A stretch of DNA of 64,000 nucleotides. It comes from Acidobacteriota bacterium (GTDB lineage Bacteria > Acidobacteriota > Terriglobia > Bryobacterales > Bryobacteraceae). Positions within the stretch are counted from its first letter, which is position 1. Each line of letters begins with the position of its first letter. The notes below the pieces were generated by a model. That model had not been told where the DNA came from and made no database searches. It saw nothing but the letters and a program-made list of their open reading frames with translations. Shown here piece after piece: positions 19,401 to 28,128 of this stretch. The translations under genes were made by a program, and so were the position numbers. The stretch lies in assembly GCA_016213775.1 (NCBI GenBank), contig JACQZR010000189.1, forward strand, positions 1 to 64,000, read 5' to 3'.

Positions 19401-19442
19401 AACCAGAATCAAGGCCGCGCCAAAAAGCCAGATTCTCTTCAT
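16416..19442 (-). CDS. Secreted or anchored beta-propeller protein with PHP-like phosphoesterase domain (1008 aa)
   Basis: The N-terminus MKRIWLFGAALILVGAATW is a signal anchor. Residues of about 150-460 contain repeats such as NPVATTDAQGRVWVAWQGFR, SIAAAPNGEVAVAWDTYDKG and ARVSVAYDKQNRLWAAYEA, a sialidase-like propeller. The C-terminal third has a PHP-type metal site: RGEFHRHTEMSNDGG, WGGCCDHDNGG and HRNTVMARRGVRP, a group often annotated DUF3604-like. A beta-sandwich ends the protein. Metal-dependent hydrolysis of a phosphoester is the family expectation; the substrate is unknown. Its 3' end overlaps the antitoxin end by 4 bp convergently. Confidence 0.75.
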   Translation of the reverse strand: MKRIWLFGAALILVGAATWTLYPQRPTPGAAAAQPGAGPTFRVLLGVGDRSVTTWDGTVSSPSRIASVAGWRFADGDRVNGLTWRASTRVSYGRKKKAEGIFPNGVLVNLAEDDPAARVELKTTQGTFAFTAKEIPFGEEKSFLDGRVMVDRVPTVTRLTRSADDQDYPAVANGDDAVWVTYVNFHHANPELETRGQMDREPASFDYLARPAGGDQVMMLRYNKAQKSWSAPMPVSAERQDVMRTAVAVDGQKRTWVFWSANLNGIYDIYAKAYNNGSWGKEVRVTTDAGTDVNPVATTDAQGRVWVAWQGFRGNSLDILVAAQSGDGFTKESVVSNSAQGSDWDASIAAAPNGEVAVAWDTYDKGDYDVYFRRMKWDGGVKQEAPVAIAASTFYEARVSVAYDKQNRLWAAYEASGVKWGKDFGAYETSGVALYQDHDIRLRCFQGQQAMTTTADLKEAMPGRAAGAAALRRRQLKAAPTTPVQLPDPKLAGMRPASGTPQTGPTPLNAFPRLTADANGVVYLSFRTPSAGFTALGSAWTQHVLLLEGNDWKGPVPVPHSDYWLDARAALTPIGQGQVILIAASDGRQSGGAEGGLQTAAKKGKKAAGPQATLNSDIYAALFSAGTGIRTPALQADNSARTQPSDSDAVAEKAQVKQMHDYRTALGGEKLQIMRGEFHRHTEMSNDGGRDGPLIDAYRYMVDAAAMDWGGCCDHDNGGGREYTWWTMQKLTDAYKLGTRFVPMFSYERSVTYPEGHRNTVMARRGVRPLPRLQKMADDSPPTHAPDTQMLYKYLRKFDGIVAMHTSGTNMGTDWRDNDPIVEPVVEIYQGDRQNYEMPDAPRSNNSKDSIGGWRPLGFVSLALEKGYKLAFQASSDHISTHMSYCNLWVTKPTREGIMEAFHKRRVYGSTENILADVRSGSHFMGEEFTTTEAPAISVKLWGMAPFAKVHVIKDGKYAYTVEPKTKNVDFTWRDANATKGRQSYYYVRGEQADGELVWVSPMWITYR

Positions 19443-19681
19443 AAGAGGGGTTCTCCTTCGCCCACTCTATCGCAATGGCGCGGTTGGCGCCGGATTCCAG
19501 GCAGGCGATCTCGCGTATGATGCCGACGTTGGGCACCCCCGGGAACATCATCGGGGAACGAGGACACAAAGCAGCTTCATAGCGTTTCTTCCTCCTCCTC
19601 AAGTCAAGCCTACATTGTCTCCCCGGTTGACGAAGCGAATGCCGCGAGCCCGGCTGAGCTTCAAGCAGAGCTTGCGAGTGA

Positions 19682-19687
19682 TACAGT
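19682..19687 (+). promoter_or_regulatory. Putative -10 box, leaderless esterase transcript
   Basis: TACAGT ends 6 nt before ATG 19694 with no ribosome binding site. A weak TTCAAG (19660-19665) lies 16 nt upstream. Confidence 0.4.
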
Positions 19688-19693
19688 CGAGCG

Positions 19694-21184
19694 ATGCGAA
19701 ACATGCTCGCGATCGTCGCAATGGCGCTATCGGCGGCACCGGTCTATTCCGCATCGTGTGAAAGCCTCGCCCAATTGAAACTTGCGGATACCACCATCAC
19801 GACCGCCACCAACGTCGCGGCGGGCTCCTTCATCCCTCCCAACGCCCCAAACTCAAGGCCAATTGGCGATCTGGCGGCCTTCTGCCGAGTCGCAGCCACA
19901 CTGAAGCCAAGCAGCGATTCCGACATCAGGATTGAGGTGTGGATGCCCGCGGCTGGTTGGAACGGCAAGTTCATGGGCGTGGGTAACGGTGGCTGGGCCG
20001 GTCAGATTTCCTATGCCGCTCTGGTCACTGCATTGAAAGACGGATATGCCACCGCGAGCACGGATACCGGCCATGAAGGTGCCTCGGCGCGCTTTGTTCC
20101 CGGTCATCCGGAGAAGCTTGTCGATTTCGCCTACCGCGCGGTCCCCGAAATGACGGTGAAGGGCAAAGCGATCACCGCTGCCTTTTACGATCAGTCTGTG
20201 AAGCGGTCGTATTGGAATGGCTGCTCCACCGGTGGACGACAAGGTATGAAAGAAGCCCAGATGTTCCCAGGCGACTATGACGGCATCATCGCAGGTGCTC
20301 CGGCGAGCAACTGGGTGGCGCTGATGACTGGCATTGTGTGGGGCGCGCACGCGGCCCATAGGAATGAGCCCGGCAATCTCACAGAAGCGAATCTGGCACG
20401 ATTGCACGACGCCGTTCTGAAAGCCTGCGATGCGTCGGACGGCCTAAAAGACGGGGTCCTCGAGGACCCGACGCGCTGCAAGTTCGATCCGAAAGTACTG
20501 GAGTGCGGCAGCGAACCGGGATGCTTCACTCCCGCGCAAGTCGCGGCCGTGCGGATGATGTACTCAGGTCCTGTCAACCCGCGAACCAGGCAGATGATCT
20601 ACCCCGGGATGGTTCCCGGGAGCGAGCTCGGCTGGGATCCCGCCGTGGGTCTGCAGCCATTGGGAATCGCAGTGAGCCACTTTCAGTACGTAGTCTTCAA
20701 CAACCCGAAGTGGGCGTATTCGCAACTAGACTACGATTCCGACGTTGCGCAGGCCTGGAAACTGGATACGGGTTTGATCACCGCGATGGATCCAAACCTG
20801 AAACCGTTCTTCGATCGCGGAGGCAAGCTGCTTCAATATCACGGTTGGAACGACCAGCAGATCTCGCCGCTGAACAGCGTGAATTACTACAACAGCGTTT
20901 TGAGAGCGCTCGGAAGACGGGCCAGCCAATCTTCCTACCGGCTCTTTATGCAGCCGGGTGTCAAGCACTGCCGCGGCGGCAACGGAACCGATCGTTTTGA
21001 AGCCGTTCGAACGTTGGAGGAATGGGTGGAGCAGGGAAAAACTCCCGAGCGCATCTTATCCACACACATGACCGGCGGAAAGGTGGACCGGTCAAGACCG
21101 ATGTGCCCTTATCCGCAAGTGGCGGTGTACAAAGGCAGCGGGAGCACGGACGACGCAGCAAATTTCGTTTGCCGTTTACGCTGA
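19694..21184 (+). CDS. Tannase/feruloyl esterase family hydrolase (496 aa)
   Basis: A secreted alpha/beta hydrolase releasing phenolic acids from plant esters or related aromatic esters. A signal peptide ends at VYSA. The nucleophile elbow is GCSTGGRQ with Ser178. The neighbouring Cys177 is expected to form a disulfide with the Cys beside the catalytic His (GVKHCRGG), the CS-D-HC motif of this family. The acidic residue is in HGWNDQQISP. FPGDYDGIIAGAPASNWVAL is the highly conserved lid-adjacent block. Length is normal. It stands alone and suggests use of plant-derived aromatic esters. Confidence 0.9.
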   Translation: MRNMLAIVAMALSAAPVYSASCESLAQLKLADTTITTATNVAAGSFIPPNAPNSRPIGDLAAFCRVAATLKPSSDSDIRIEVWMPAAGWNGKFMGVGNGGWAGQISYAALVTALKDGYATASTDTGHEGASARFVPGHPEKLVDFAYRAVPEMTVKGKAITAAFYDQSVKRSYWNGCSTGGRQGMKEAQMFPGDYDGIIAGAPASNWVALMTGIVWGAHAAHRNEPGNLTEANLARLHDAVLKACDASDGLKDGVLEDPTRCKFDPKVLECGSEPGCFTPAQVAAVRMMYSGPVNPRTRQMIYPGMVPGSELGWDPAVGLQPLGIAVSHFQYVVFNNPKWAYSQLDYDSDVAQAWKLDTGLITAMDPNLKPFFDRGGKLLQYHGWNDQQISPLNSVNYYNSVLRALGRRASQSSYRLFMQPGVKHCRGGNGTDRFEAVRTLEEWVEQGKTPERILSTHMTGGKVDRSRPMCPYPQVAVYKGSGSTDDAANFVCRLR

Positions 21185-21335
21185 TCCAACAAAGCGCTGA
21201 ACGCCGGCCATTCCATGCGACGTTCGTGCATGGATCATCCCGTGTCGAGTCAACAGATCGCCCGTTAACCACCGGCAAAGGGGCTGGGCTCGGAGACTTA
21301 GCCTACCTGTTCCGAATAGACGGTACGCAGGCGAT

Positions 21336-22877
21336 CTATTGCACGTTAATGGCACTGAACGCAGCCGCAACAGCATTGTATTCCGGCGATCCTGCACCGT
21401 AGAGAGCAGTGGCTGCGTTGAGGGCGGCGGTTCGACCACCGTGGTAATTCGTCGAAGATGTCATGTAGTCGGTCAATGCCTTGTACCAGATCGCGCCGGC
21501 TTTTGGACGACCAATGCTGCTGACATTATTGCCGTTGCATTTGCTCGTTCCGCCGTTTGCGAGCAGATAAAACATGTGGTTGGCTGGGCCGGAGGAGTAA
21601 TGAACGTCCAGTGTTCCCAGATTAGAGGACCAACATGCGGGACTGCGGCCGTCTTTAGCCGGATCATCCATGTAGCGCAGGGCCTTGTTCTGGGTAAAGA
21701 TGCCACCAGACCAGTTTGCGCGATAGATTCTCTCGCCGATCCAATAATCGCCCGTGTCCTGCGCGTTGCCCGCGTAGTATTCCACCAGCGTTCCGAAGAT
21801 GTCGGACGTAGCTTCATTCAAGCCGCCAGATTCCCCTGAATAGGTCAGGCCCGACTCCCTTTCCGTGACCCCGTGAGTCATCTCGTGCCCGGCAACGTCG
21901 AGGGAGACCAGTGGCAGGAACGTACTTCCCCCATCCCCATAGGTCATACAGAAACAGGAGTTTGACCAGTACGCATTCTGGTAGTTGCGGCCGAAGTGCA
22001 CGCGGCTGTATGTGGATTTGCCGGCGCCATCTATGCCGTTTCGGCCAAAAGTGTTCTTGTAGTAGTCCCACGTCTTCATCATGCCGAAATGCGCATCGGC
22101 GGCCGCCGTGTCCGGATCACTGGAGTCGGCGATATTGTTTCCGAACTGATTCGCAGGGTCGTCAACGAGCACACCGGAGCCTCCCTGTTTGTTCCTCATG
22201 TCGACTGTCCTGTTGTTTGCCCGCGTTGTGTCCAACAGCGTATAGGTGGTGCCGGTGAAGTTCGTGTCCAGGTTTACGTTACCCGAGAACATCGTTAGGC
22301 CAGCGCCAACAGCAGCCGTCGTTTCGAGTGAATCGAAGCTCCACACCACCGCGCCGGTGACCGCATCGACGAAAATGTCCCAATGTCCGGGCTCGTCTAC
22401 GTCATTCTCCACGGCAATCTTGAAGTGCCAAACCAGACGTTCCACCGCGCTGCGCTCTCCCCTCGCCAACACCTGGAGGTCGCCGCTCTCCACATCCGGT
22501 TTTCCCCGAAGCCCAAGCCCGGTGGAGGCAATGTTAAGGGCAACTCCACGACCCACGCGCGGGCTCACGCCGATGGTTAGCCCCTTTTGAATGGAATCCG
22601 TTACGGTTACCTCGCCGCCTGGCCCGACGTGAGCGATTGCGTCGCCCTCGAAGACGCTGACGTTTCGAAAGTACTGCGAGAACCGAATGTGAGTGACGCC
22701 CTGTGGGTCTCTCCGGCTCTTCTTTTCTTTCAACTGATTATCCGCGCCCAGACCGTATGCGCCGGCATTCGCCTGGAAATGAGCCTTCGCTTGCGCCACA
22801 GCCACCTGGTCCTCGGGTCGAACTTGCCCCCACAGGATCGCTGACGCGAGAAACGTACCCACAAAGAACTTCACCAT
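21336..22877 (-). CDS. M4 thermolysin-family metalloprotease (513 aa)
   Basis: An extracellular zinc endopeptidase made as a pre-pro-enzyme. The start ATG 22877 follows GGAGGAGG. Residues 1-17 are a signal peptide. An FTP/PepSY-type propeptide follows (HFQANAGAYGLGADNQLKEK, WDIFVDAVTGAVVWSF). The catalytic domain has HEMTH at 331-335, the third zinc ligand in GGLNEATSD (Glu355) and a DVHYSSGPANHMFYLL block with the active-site His. Length is typical. A longer upstream frame in the same phase lacks homology. It has one of the clearest ribosome binding sites in the window. Confidence 0.93.
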   Translation of the reverse strand: MVKFFVGTFLASAILWGQVRPEDQVAVAQAKAHFQANAGAYGLGADNQLKEKKSRRDPQGVTHIRFSQYFRNVSVFEGDAIAHVGPGGEVTVTDSIQKGLTIGVSPRVGRGVALNIASTGLGLRGKPDVESGDLQVLARGERSAVERLVWHFKIAVENDVDEPGHWDIFVDAVTGAVVWSFDSLETTAAVGAGLTMFSGNVNLDTNFTGTTYTLLDTTRANNRTVDMRNKQGGSGVLVDDPANQFGNNIADSSDPDTAAADAHFGMMKTWDYYKNTFGRNGIDGAGKSTYSRVHFGRNYQNAYWSNSCFCMTYGDGGSTFLPLVSLDVAGHEMTHGVTERESGLTYSGESGGLNEATSDIFGTLVEYYAGNAQDTGDYWIGERIYRANWSGGIFTQNKALRYMDDPAKDGRSPACWSSNLGTLDVHYSSGPANHMFYLLANGGTSKCNGNNVSSIGRPKAGAIWYKALTDYMTSSTNYHGGRTAALNAATALYGAGSPEYNAVAAAFSAINVQ

Positions 22878-23055
22878 AGCCAACCTCCTCCTGTTTTCCC
22901 CGATTTGTCTCGGGCCGATGTTTGAGATCGCATACACCTCACACCTCTGGAAGTGAAATTTCCGGGCGAAATCCGTCACGACCCGAGAAGGTAATTGGGG
23001 AACTCCAGGATTCTGCACGGCGCGAAATCGGCGGTCGTGGTGAAACAGCTGGCGT

Positions 23056-23988
23056 TCAATGGGACCCGTAGGGCGGCGGACTCCAGAATTGCAGCGCGCC
23101 GGCGGCCGTCCCAAACGCCAGGCGATTCCGCACAGAGTCGTAGACCAGATTGCTTGTCGTAACAGCCGAGGCGATCTCGCGTCTCTCTCCGCTGCCGGCG
23201 TTCCAGAGTTGCACCGCGCCCCCCGATGCGGCGTAGGCCACCCAACCCGTCTTGCCAAGCACCACAATGGTCCTGACATACCCGTTCACGGGCGCGGAAG
23301 CCCGCACAAACCCGCGCGTCTCCAGGTCCCATACCAACACGCGTCCGTCCTGGCTTCCCATAAACACGCGATCCCCATCCACTGCAATCGGCCCGAACGG
23401 GATGAACTCGCGCTCCCTGGTAAACCGTGCGATCAGCCGCCCGGTTGCGTATTCCCAAATCCCAGGCCAATGTCCCGCCGCCAGAAACGTCCGCCCGTCC
23501 GGAGCGAAAGCGACTTCCCCATAGATCGTCGAGCAGCAGGCTTTGGGCGTGATACGCCCGTCCGCAAGATTCACAACGGCGATCTCGCCTCTACCCGTGA
23601 CCGTCAGCAGCGCGGCCTCCGTGGGGTGACGGCGGATAGTTCCGTAGTTCGCTCCATCGCCCCGCAACACACGCCGCGTCTTGCCTCCGCCGAGCCCGCG
23701 GAGGACGAGGTTGCGGTTCGCCACCACCAACGCGTTCTCATCCAACAGCAGGTCCTTCAGCGCGCCGTCCCGCTCCTCCATCTCCTGGACCACGTTCGCG
23801 CTCCCGGCATCCCACACTAGGATGTGGCCCGGCGAGGTTCCGGAGACGATAGTTTTGCCATTGCCGCTAATTGCGATCACCGCTATGCTGCGCGATTCCG
23901 GACGCACTGGCAGCCGCGATACTCCGAACCACACTCCCGCGCCCACTAATAAAGCGAGCCCGAGCGAAAGTGTGATCTGCCGTGTCAC
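23056..23988 (-). CDS. Membrane-anchored WD40-like beta-propeller protein (310 aa)
   Basis: One N-terminal transmembrane helix (ITLSLGLALLVGAGVWFGV) is followed by propeller blades: IAISGNGKTIVSGTSPGHIL then VWDAGS, GSQDGRVLVWDLETRGFV and AASGGAVQLWNAGSGERREI. It probably faces the periplasm. Its ATG overlaps the stop of the larger propeller/phosphoesterase gene (ATGA), so both are made from one mRNA. It probably acts as a binding scaffold; no enzymatic residues are evident. Confidence 0.72.
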   Translation of the reverse strand: MTRQITLSLGLALLVGAGVWFGVSRLPVRPESRSIAVIAISGNGKTIVSGTSPGHILVWDAGSANVVQEMEERDGALKDLLLDENALVVANRNLVLRGLGGGKTRRVLRGDGANYGTIRRHPTEAALLTVTGRGEIAVVNLADGRITPKACCSTIYGEVAFAPDGRTFLAAGHWPGIWEYATGRLIARFTREREFIPFGPIAVDGDRVFMGSQDGRVLVWDLETRGFVRASAPVNGYVRTIVVLGKTGWVAYAASGGAVQLWNAGSGERREIASAVTTSNLVYDSVRNRLAFGTAAGALQFWSPPPYGSH

Positions 23989-26672
23989 CGGTTCCGGTGC
24001 TGCTCCCGCAGAAACGCAGGATCGTCCATCCGCGGGCCGGGCTTTGGATCCAGCGGATCACGCGCGGTGGCCGGATTGAATACCTGCGTCGCCGCCGGTT
24101 TCAGTTCATAAGGCGCGAAATCGGGCGTCGCGGTGAAACAGTCGCTGAGGTCCGACGCCGACGCGTCAAACAGATTCAACGCCGGAATCCCCAGCAGTCG
24201 AAACACCGTCTTCAACATCCCGGGAAAGCTGGCGTTCACATGAGACACGTAGTTCTTCTTCGCATACGGGCTGGCAATCATCATCAAGGTCCGGTGCGAA
24301 TCGATGTGGTCGACGCCGCCCTGCGCATCGTCTTCCGTGATGAACACGGCCATGCTCTTCCACCACGGCGATCTGCTCAGGTACTCCAGTATCCGCCCCA
24401 TTGCATAGTCGTTGTCGGCGACGTACGAGGCCTCGTGAGGATAGCCGTCCTCGGGCCGCGGCTTCGCCATGTGATCGTTCGGCAAGTGAATGAACACCAG
24501 CCGTGGAAACGCCTGCCCGCCTTTCACAAACAGCCTCTCCACATCGGCAATGAACTGCGTCGCGCGGTATTGATCGGGGATGTTCGTGTTGTACTGCGGA
24601 TAATCGCGGGCCGTGTTGCGGTACAGCGGATCCGGCATCGGAACGTTAGTGAAGAAGCGCGCGCCTGTCGGCTTTAACCCAGGCCCTTCATCCACGCCCG
24701 TCAGCTCAAAGCCCTCGCCGTAGTTGCGGAACGGAATCCCGTGCCGCTCCAGATGGTGCCACAGCGTCCCCGCCTCCAACTGATCGTCCGGGTGCACGCT
24801 CGAATTCGACCCGACGTTGCGCAGCCGTCCCGGTGCAGTGGTCGGCATACGGAAATCCTTATTCTTGCCGCCGGCCATGATGGTGGTCTCCAGCCAGGGA
24901 TTCGGATAGCTTCCGACTAGCCAATGGTGCCCATCCACGCTCATCTCCGAATCGGCGTAGAAATTGTCGCTGAACGCGTACCGGCGCGCCACTTCGTGAT
25001 GGTTCGGTGTGATGCTGACGCCACGCAGACTCAACCGCGGCTTTAACCCTGGGGATCGCGTCCGCCCTTCCACAGTGCCGCTGGCCGCCCCAAACCTCGC
25101 CAGGTCCCAAACCCCGGCCGCCGGCCCATTCGATGCATTCGCAATGTCGCCGAAGACCTCGTCGTAGGTGCGATTCTCCTTCACCAGGATCACCACATGC
25201 CGGATCTCTTCCGGCAGCGGCAGCGGCTTCGTCTTCGACGGCAGAAAACCGTTATTGGCATAAACCTTCTGCGTGTGACGCGCCAGTTCGCTCTCATCCG
25301 GCAGCGGAAAAACAGTCAGCACGCCACGCCGCATGTCGCCCTGGAACGTGCGCGTGGTATGTCCCTCCCGCGCCGCATTCGGTCCCGTCCCGTGGCCCTT
25401 GGCATTCGCCACATGTACCGTATCCCGATCAATCACTACCTTTGACGGGAACCACGCCGCCGGAAGCTGGCCGATCACCTCGCCCTTCTTCGTGTCGATC
25501 ACACCAACGGCGTTAATCCCCGACTCCGCCACCAGCAGCCAGCCCGACGCGGCGTGCAGCGCCATCCCAATCGGCATCACTCCGCGCACCTGCTCCAGTC
25601 CCGGAATCCGGATCTGAATCTCGCGCACCACCTTGCGCGTCGACGCATCGATTTCGGTGATGGTGTCGTTGTGGGCATTCGATACGAACACACGATCCCT
25701 GGTGGCCAGCACCCCCGAAGGACTGCTTCCCCCGAAGCTCCGCTCGCCAAACGGCAGCCCCGTTCGGATATATTCCTCAATCTTCGGCGCCGCCGGATTC
25801 TCCACATTCACAAACGCCACCGAGTTCGATTCCACCGCATTCGGATCGCCCAGCGCCGGCACGTCGATCATCTCGCCGGAAACGCTCATCCGCCGCACTC
25901 CATTGCGTGCCTCCGGAGAGGGAAATCCGAACGCCGGGAACGGTAGCCCCGTACGGATAGGATTCTTCGGGTCCGCGCCCGGCAGCGGCTTGTATTCGAA
26001 CATCCCGACGTGGGTCACGTAAGCGCGCCGCCCATCGGGCGACAGCGCCACCGCGAACGGCATGAATCCCACTCGCAGGCTCGCCACATTACGCCTCTTC
26101 CTTGTGTCGAACACCACCAGCCGGAAGTTCGCCTGATCCACCACGTATAGCAGCCCGCGCTCGCCATCATAGGCGAGATCGCCGGAGAAGCTGTCCTTGT
26201 AGCCGTCCGTGTTCAGCCGGAAAAGGTGCTTCTTGCGCCCGGTCTTCAAATCGAGCATTCGGACACGACCCGTCCCACCCTCGCTCGCATAGACCGTCCT
26301 GTCGTCCTCAAAGGCGACACCCATGAAGACGCTCGTCCAGTCCTCATCATCATCGCCGGCCTTCTCCACTTTGTACGGCTCGATGGTCTGGGTCCGCCAT
26401 TTGTTCCGGCCAACATCCTGCAGCACCGTCATCGAATAACGCCGCGGCCCGCCGTCGGAGCTCACAATGGTCTTTCCGTTCGGGCTTACCGCCAGTCCGA
26501 ACGGACCCGGCCCCGTGCTGTACTGCCTTCCCAGCGGTGAGAGAACCCGTCCACCGGGCAGAATGCTCTCAGCTCCAGGACGGCGCACGGCCGGTCTCGT
26601 TCCCGCCGGCGCGCTGTAGTCAGCCGCCGCCAAATCCCATGTCCAGACAACCAAACAGAACAGGAGTTGCAT
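23985..26672 (-). CDS. YncE-type propeller fused to an alkaline-phosphatase-superfamily phosphoesterase (895 aa)
   Basis: A signal peptide (MQLLFCLVVWTWDLAAA) and an N-terminal seven-bladed YVTN/YncE-like propeller (PFGLAVSPNGKTIVSSDGG, PFAVALSPDGRRAYVTHVGM) are followed by a phosphoesterase domain from about residue 500. That domain opens with HVVILVKENRTYDEVFGDI, then HHEVARRYAFSDNFYADSEM, SVDGHHWLVGSYPN and VFITEDDAQGGVDHIDSHR, which hold the metal ligands. Relatives include acid phosphatases and phospholipase C-like enzymes. It is the first gene of a two-gene operon. Substrate unknown; secretion suggests phosphate or phospholipid scavenging. Confidence 0.85.
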   Translation of the reverse strand: MQLLFCLVVWTWDLAAADYSAPAGTRPAVRRPGAESILPGGRVLSPLGRQYSTGPGPFGLAVSPNGKTIVSSDGGPRRYSMTVLQDVGRNKWRTQTIEPYKVEKAGDDDEDWTSVFMGVAFEDDRTVYASEGGTGRVRMLDLKTGRKKHLFRLNTDGYKDSFSGDLAYDGERGLLYVVDQANFRLVVFDTRKRRNVASLRVGFMPFAVALSPDGRRAYVTHVGMFEYKPLPGADPKNPIRTGLPFPAFGFPSPEARNGVRRMSVSGEMIDVPALGDPNAVESNSVAFVNVENPAAPKIEEYIRTGLPFGERSFGGSSPSGVLATRDRVFVSNAHNDTITEIDASTRKVVREIQIRIPGLEQVRGVMPIGMALHAASGWLLVAESGINAVGVIDTKKGEVIGQLPAAWFPSKVVIDRDTVHVANAKGHGTGPNAAREGHTTRTFQGDMRRGVLTVFPLPDESELARHTQKVYANNGFLPSKTKPLPLPEEIRHVVILVKENRTYDEVFGDIANASNGPAAGVWDLARFGAASGTVEGRTRSPGLKPRLSLRGVSITPNHHEVARRYAFSDNFYADSEMSVDGHHWLVGSYPNPWLETTIMAGGKNKDFRMPTTAPGRLRNVGSNSSVHPDDQLEAGTLWHHLERHGIPFRNYGEGFELTGVDEGPGLKPTGARFFTNVPMPDPLYRNTARDYPQYNTNIPDQYRATQFIADVERLFVKGGQAFPRLVFIHLPNDHMAKPRPEDGYPHEASYVADNDYAMGRILEYLSRSPWWKSMAVFITEDDAQGGVDHIDSHRTLMMIASPYAKKNYVSHVNASFPGMLKTVFRLLGIPALNLFDASASDLSDCFTATPDFAPYELKPAATQVFNPATARDPLDPKPGPRMDDPAFLREQHRNR

Positions 26673-27005
26673 ATACAGTTCTCAAGGTACCAGTAAACAC
26701 ACCCCTATGCGGGTATCGATCACCACCACATAAGAGTTTTGATGTAGTACAGGATGCGGGATTGTTCTTAGTACAAACTTCCTTGTAGATTAATTCTTCG
26801 GTCGCAGCACTATATCAGAGAGAGCCTTCAAAACAGGTTGCGAAATGGAAAATAAAAGCGAAAGTAAATACAACCTGAAGGAAATTCTCAATCTGAACCG
26901 GAAGCCCGCCAATCGAGCCGCTCGATTCGCTGCAGTTCGGCTTCCCTTATGCGCGCGTGCATCGGTTATCGACCGCAGCGCGGAAACTCGGGAGTGGGAT
27001 CTGAC
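26673..27005. other. Intergenic region between divergent operons
   Basis: About 330 bp, notably AT-richer than the genes (26740-26870). It must hold promoters for the phosphoesterase operon (minus) and the sigma-54 activator operon (plus). A short repeat TAGTACA occurs at about 26745 and 26770. No sigma-54 type -24/-12 element was recognised. Confidence 0.35.
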
Positions 27006-28070
27006 ATGTTCTCTAGCGTCCAAGCTTCGCAACAAGTGCTGGTTGGGGATTCGTCCCGTACACGGCAGCTCATGCGGCTCATCGACAAGGTGGGTGAGAG
27101 TCGCTGGCCGGTCCTGGTTTTAGGAGAGACCGGCACAGGTAAAGAGGTGGTCGCCAAGTCCATCTATCAAAGGAACCCTGCTGGGCCGTTTGTCACCATT
27201 GATTGCTCTTCATTGGTGGGTACCATCATGGAGAGCGAGCTGTTCGGCCACGCCAAAGGTGCTTTTACCGGGGCTGCCGGCATGAAGACCGGGCTCATTG
27301 AATCCGCCGACGGTGGCACGGCATTCTTCGATGAAATTGGCGAACTGCCATTGGAAATGCAGGCGAAGCTGTTACGCGTGCTGCAAACCAAAGAATTCCG
27401 CCCTGTCGGGTCGCTCCAGTCGCGCCGCTCTGATTTCCGCATTATCGCCGCCACCAACCGCGATCTGGCCAAGGAGGTTGAGCGCGGCACCTTCCGCCGC
27501 GATCTCTACTATCGCTTGAACGTCGTGTCGCTGAAGCTGCCTGCCCTGCGTGACCGCAAGGATGACGTCCCGCTGCTGGTGGACCACTTCCTGCGGTTGC
27601 ATGGTCGCGGCCACCGCCTGGCCCAGGAGGCCTTGGACGCTCTCGTTGCCTACGATTGGCCGGGAAATGTCCGCGAACTCGAAAACTGCGTGCAGAACAT
27701 GGTCGCCATCCATACCGGCCCACTCCTGACCGTCAGTGACCTGCCCTCCTGCTTACAAAACCACATCGCCGCCCGCCGCGCCCAATCCATGTCCGTTGCC
27801 GTCGGATCCACAGCGCCCGCGATCGCATTGCCAATGCCCGCCGTGGCGCCGTCCCTGCCGCAACCCATGCCTGTGGCCTCCAGCTCGTCTCCATTCGCCG
27901 ACAGGCTTGCCTCCAGCGCGCCAGTCATCCCCCTGCACGACGTGGAGAAGAATGCTATCGTCCACGCCCTCGAGTACACGCGGGGCGACCGTGGCGTTGC
28001 CGCGACTCTGCTCGGCATCGGCCGCACCACTTTGTACCGGAAACTGAAGGAGTATCAATTAGCGTGCTAA
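27006..28070 (+). CDS. Sigma-54-dependent transcriptional activator lacking a receiver domain (354 aa)
   Basis: An AAA+ activator that remodels RNA polymerase holding sigma-54. From ATG 27006 the AAA domain begins almost at once: Walker A GETGTGKE (40-47), the sigma-54-contacting GAFTGA loop (85-90), Walker B GGTAFFDE (to residue 110), then FRRDLYYRLNVVSLKLPALR and GNVRELEN. A Fis-type helix-turn-helix is at the C-terminus (GVAATLLGIGRTTLYRKLKE), after an Ala/Pro/Ser-rich linker. There is no N-terminal receiver or sensor domain, so control may come from partner proteins such as the next gene. A longer frame from 26949 is possible. Confidence 0.88.
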   Translation: MFSSVQASQQVLVGDSSRTRQLMRLIDKVGESRWPVLVLGETGTGKEVVAKSIYQRNPAGPFVTIDCSSLVGTIMESELFGHAKGAFTGAAGMKTGLIESADGGTAFFDEIGELPLEMQAKLLRVLQTKEFRPVGSLQSRRSDFRIIAATNRDLAKEVERGTFRRDLYYRLNVVSLKLPALRDRKDDVPLLVDHFLRLHGRGHRLAQEALDALVAYDWPGNVRELENCVQNMVAIHTGPLLTVSDLPSCLQNHIAARRAQSMSVAVGSTAPAIALPMPAVAPSLPQPMPVASSSSPFADRLASSAPVIPLHDVEKNAIVHALEYTRGDRGVAATLLGIGRTTLYRKLKEYQLAC

Positions 28071-28128
28071 ATAGTCTGAGAATTATTTCCACCTGCCGCC
28101 ACTAACCAAATGGGTGGTGCAAACTAGA

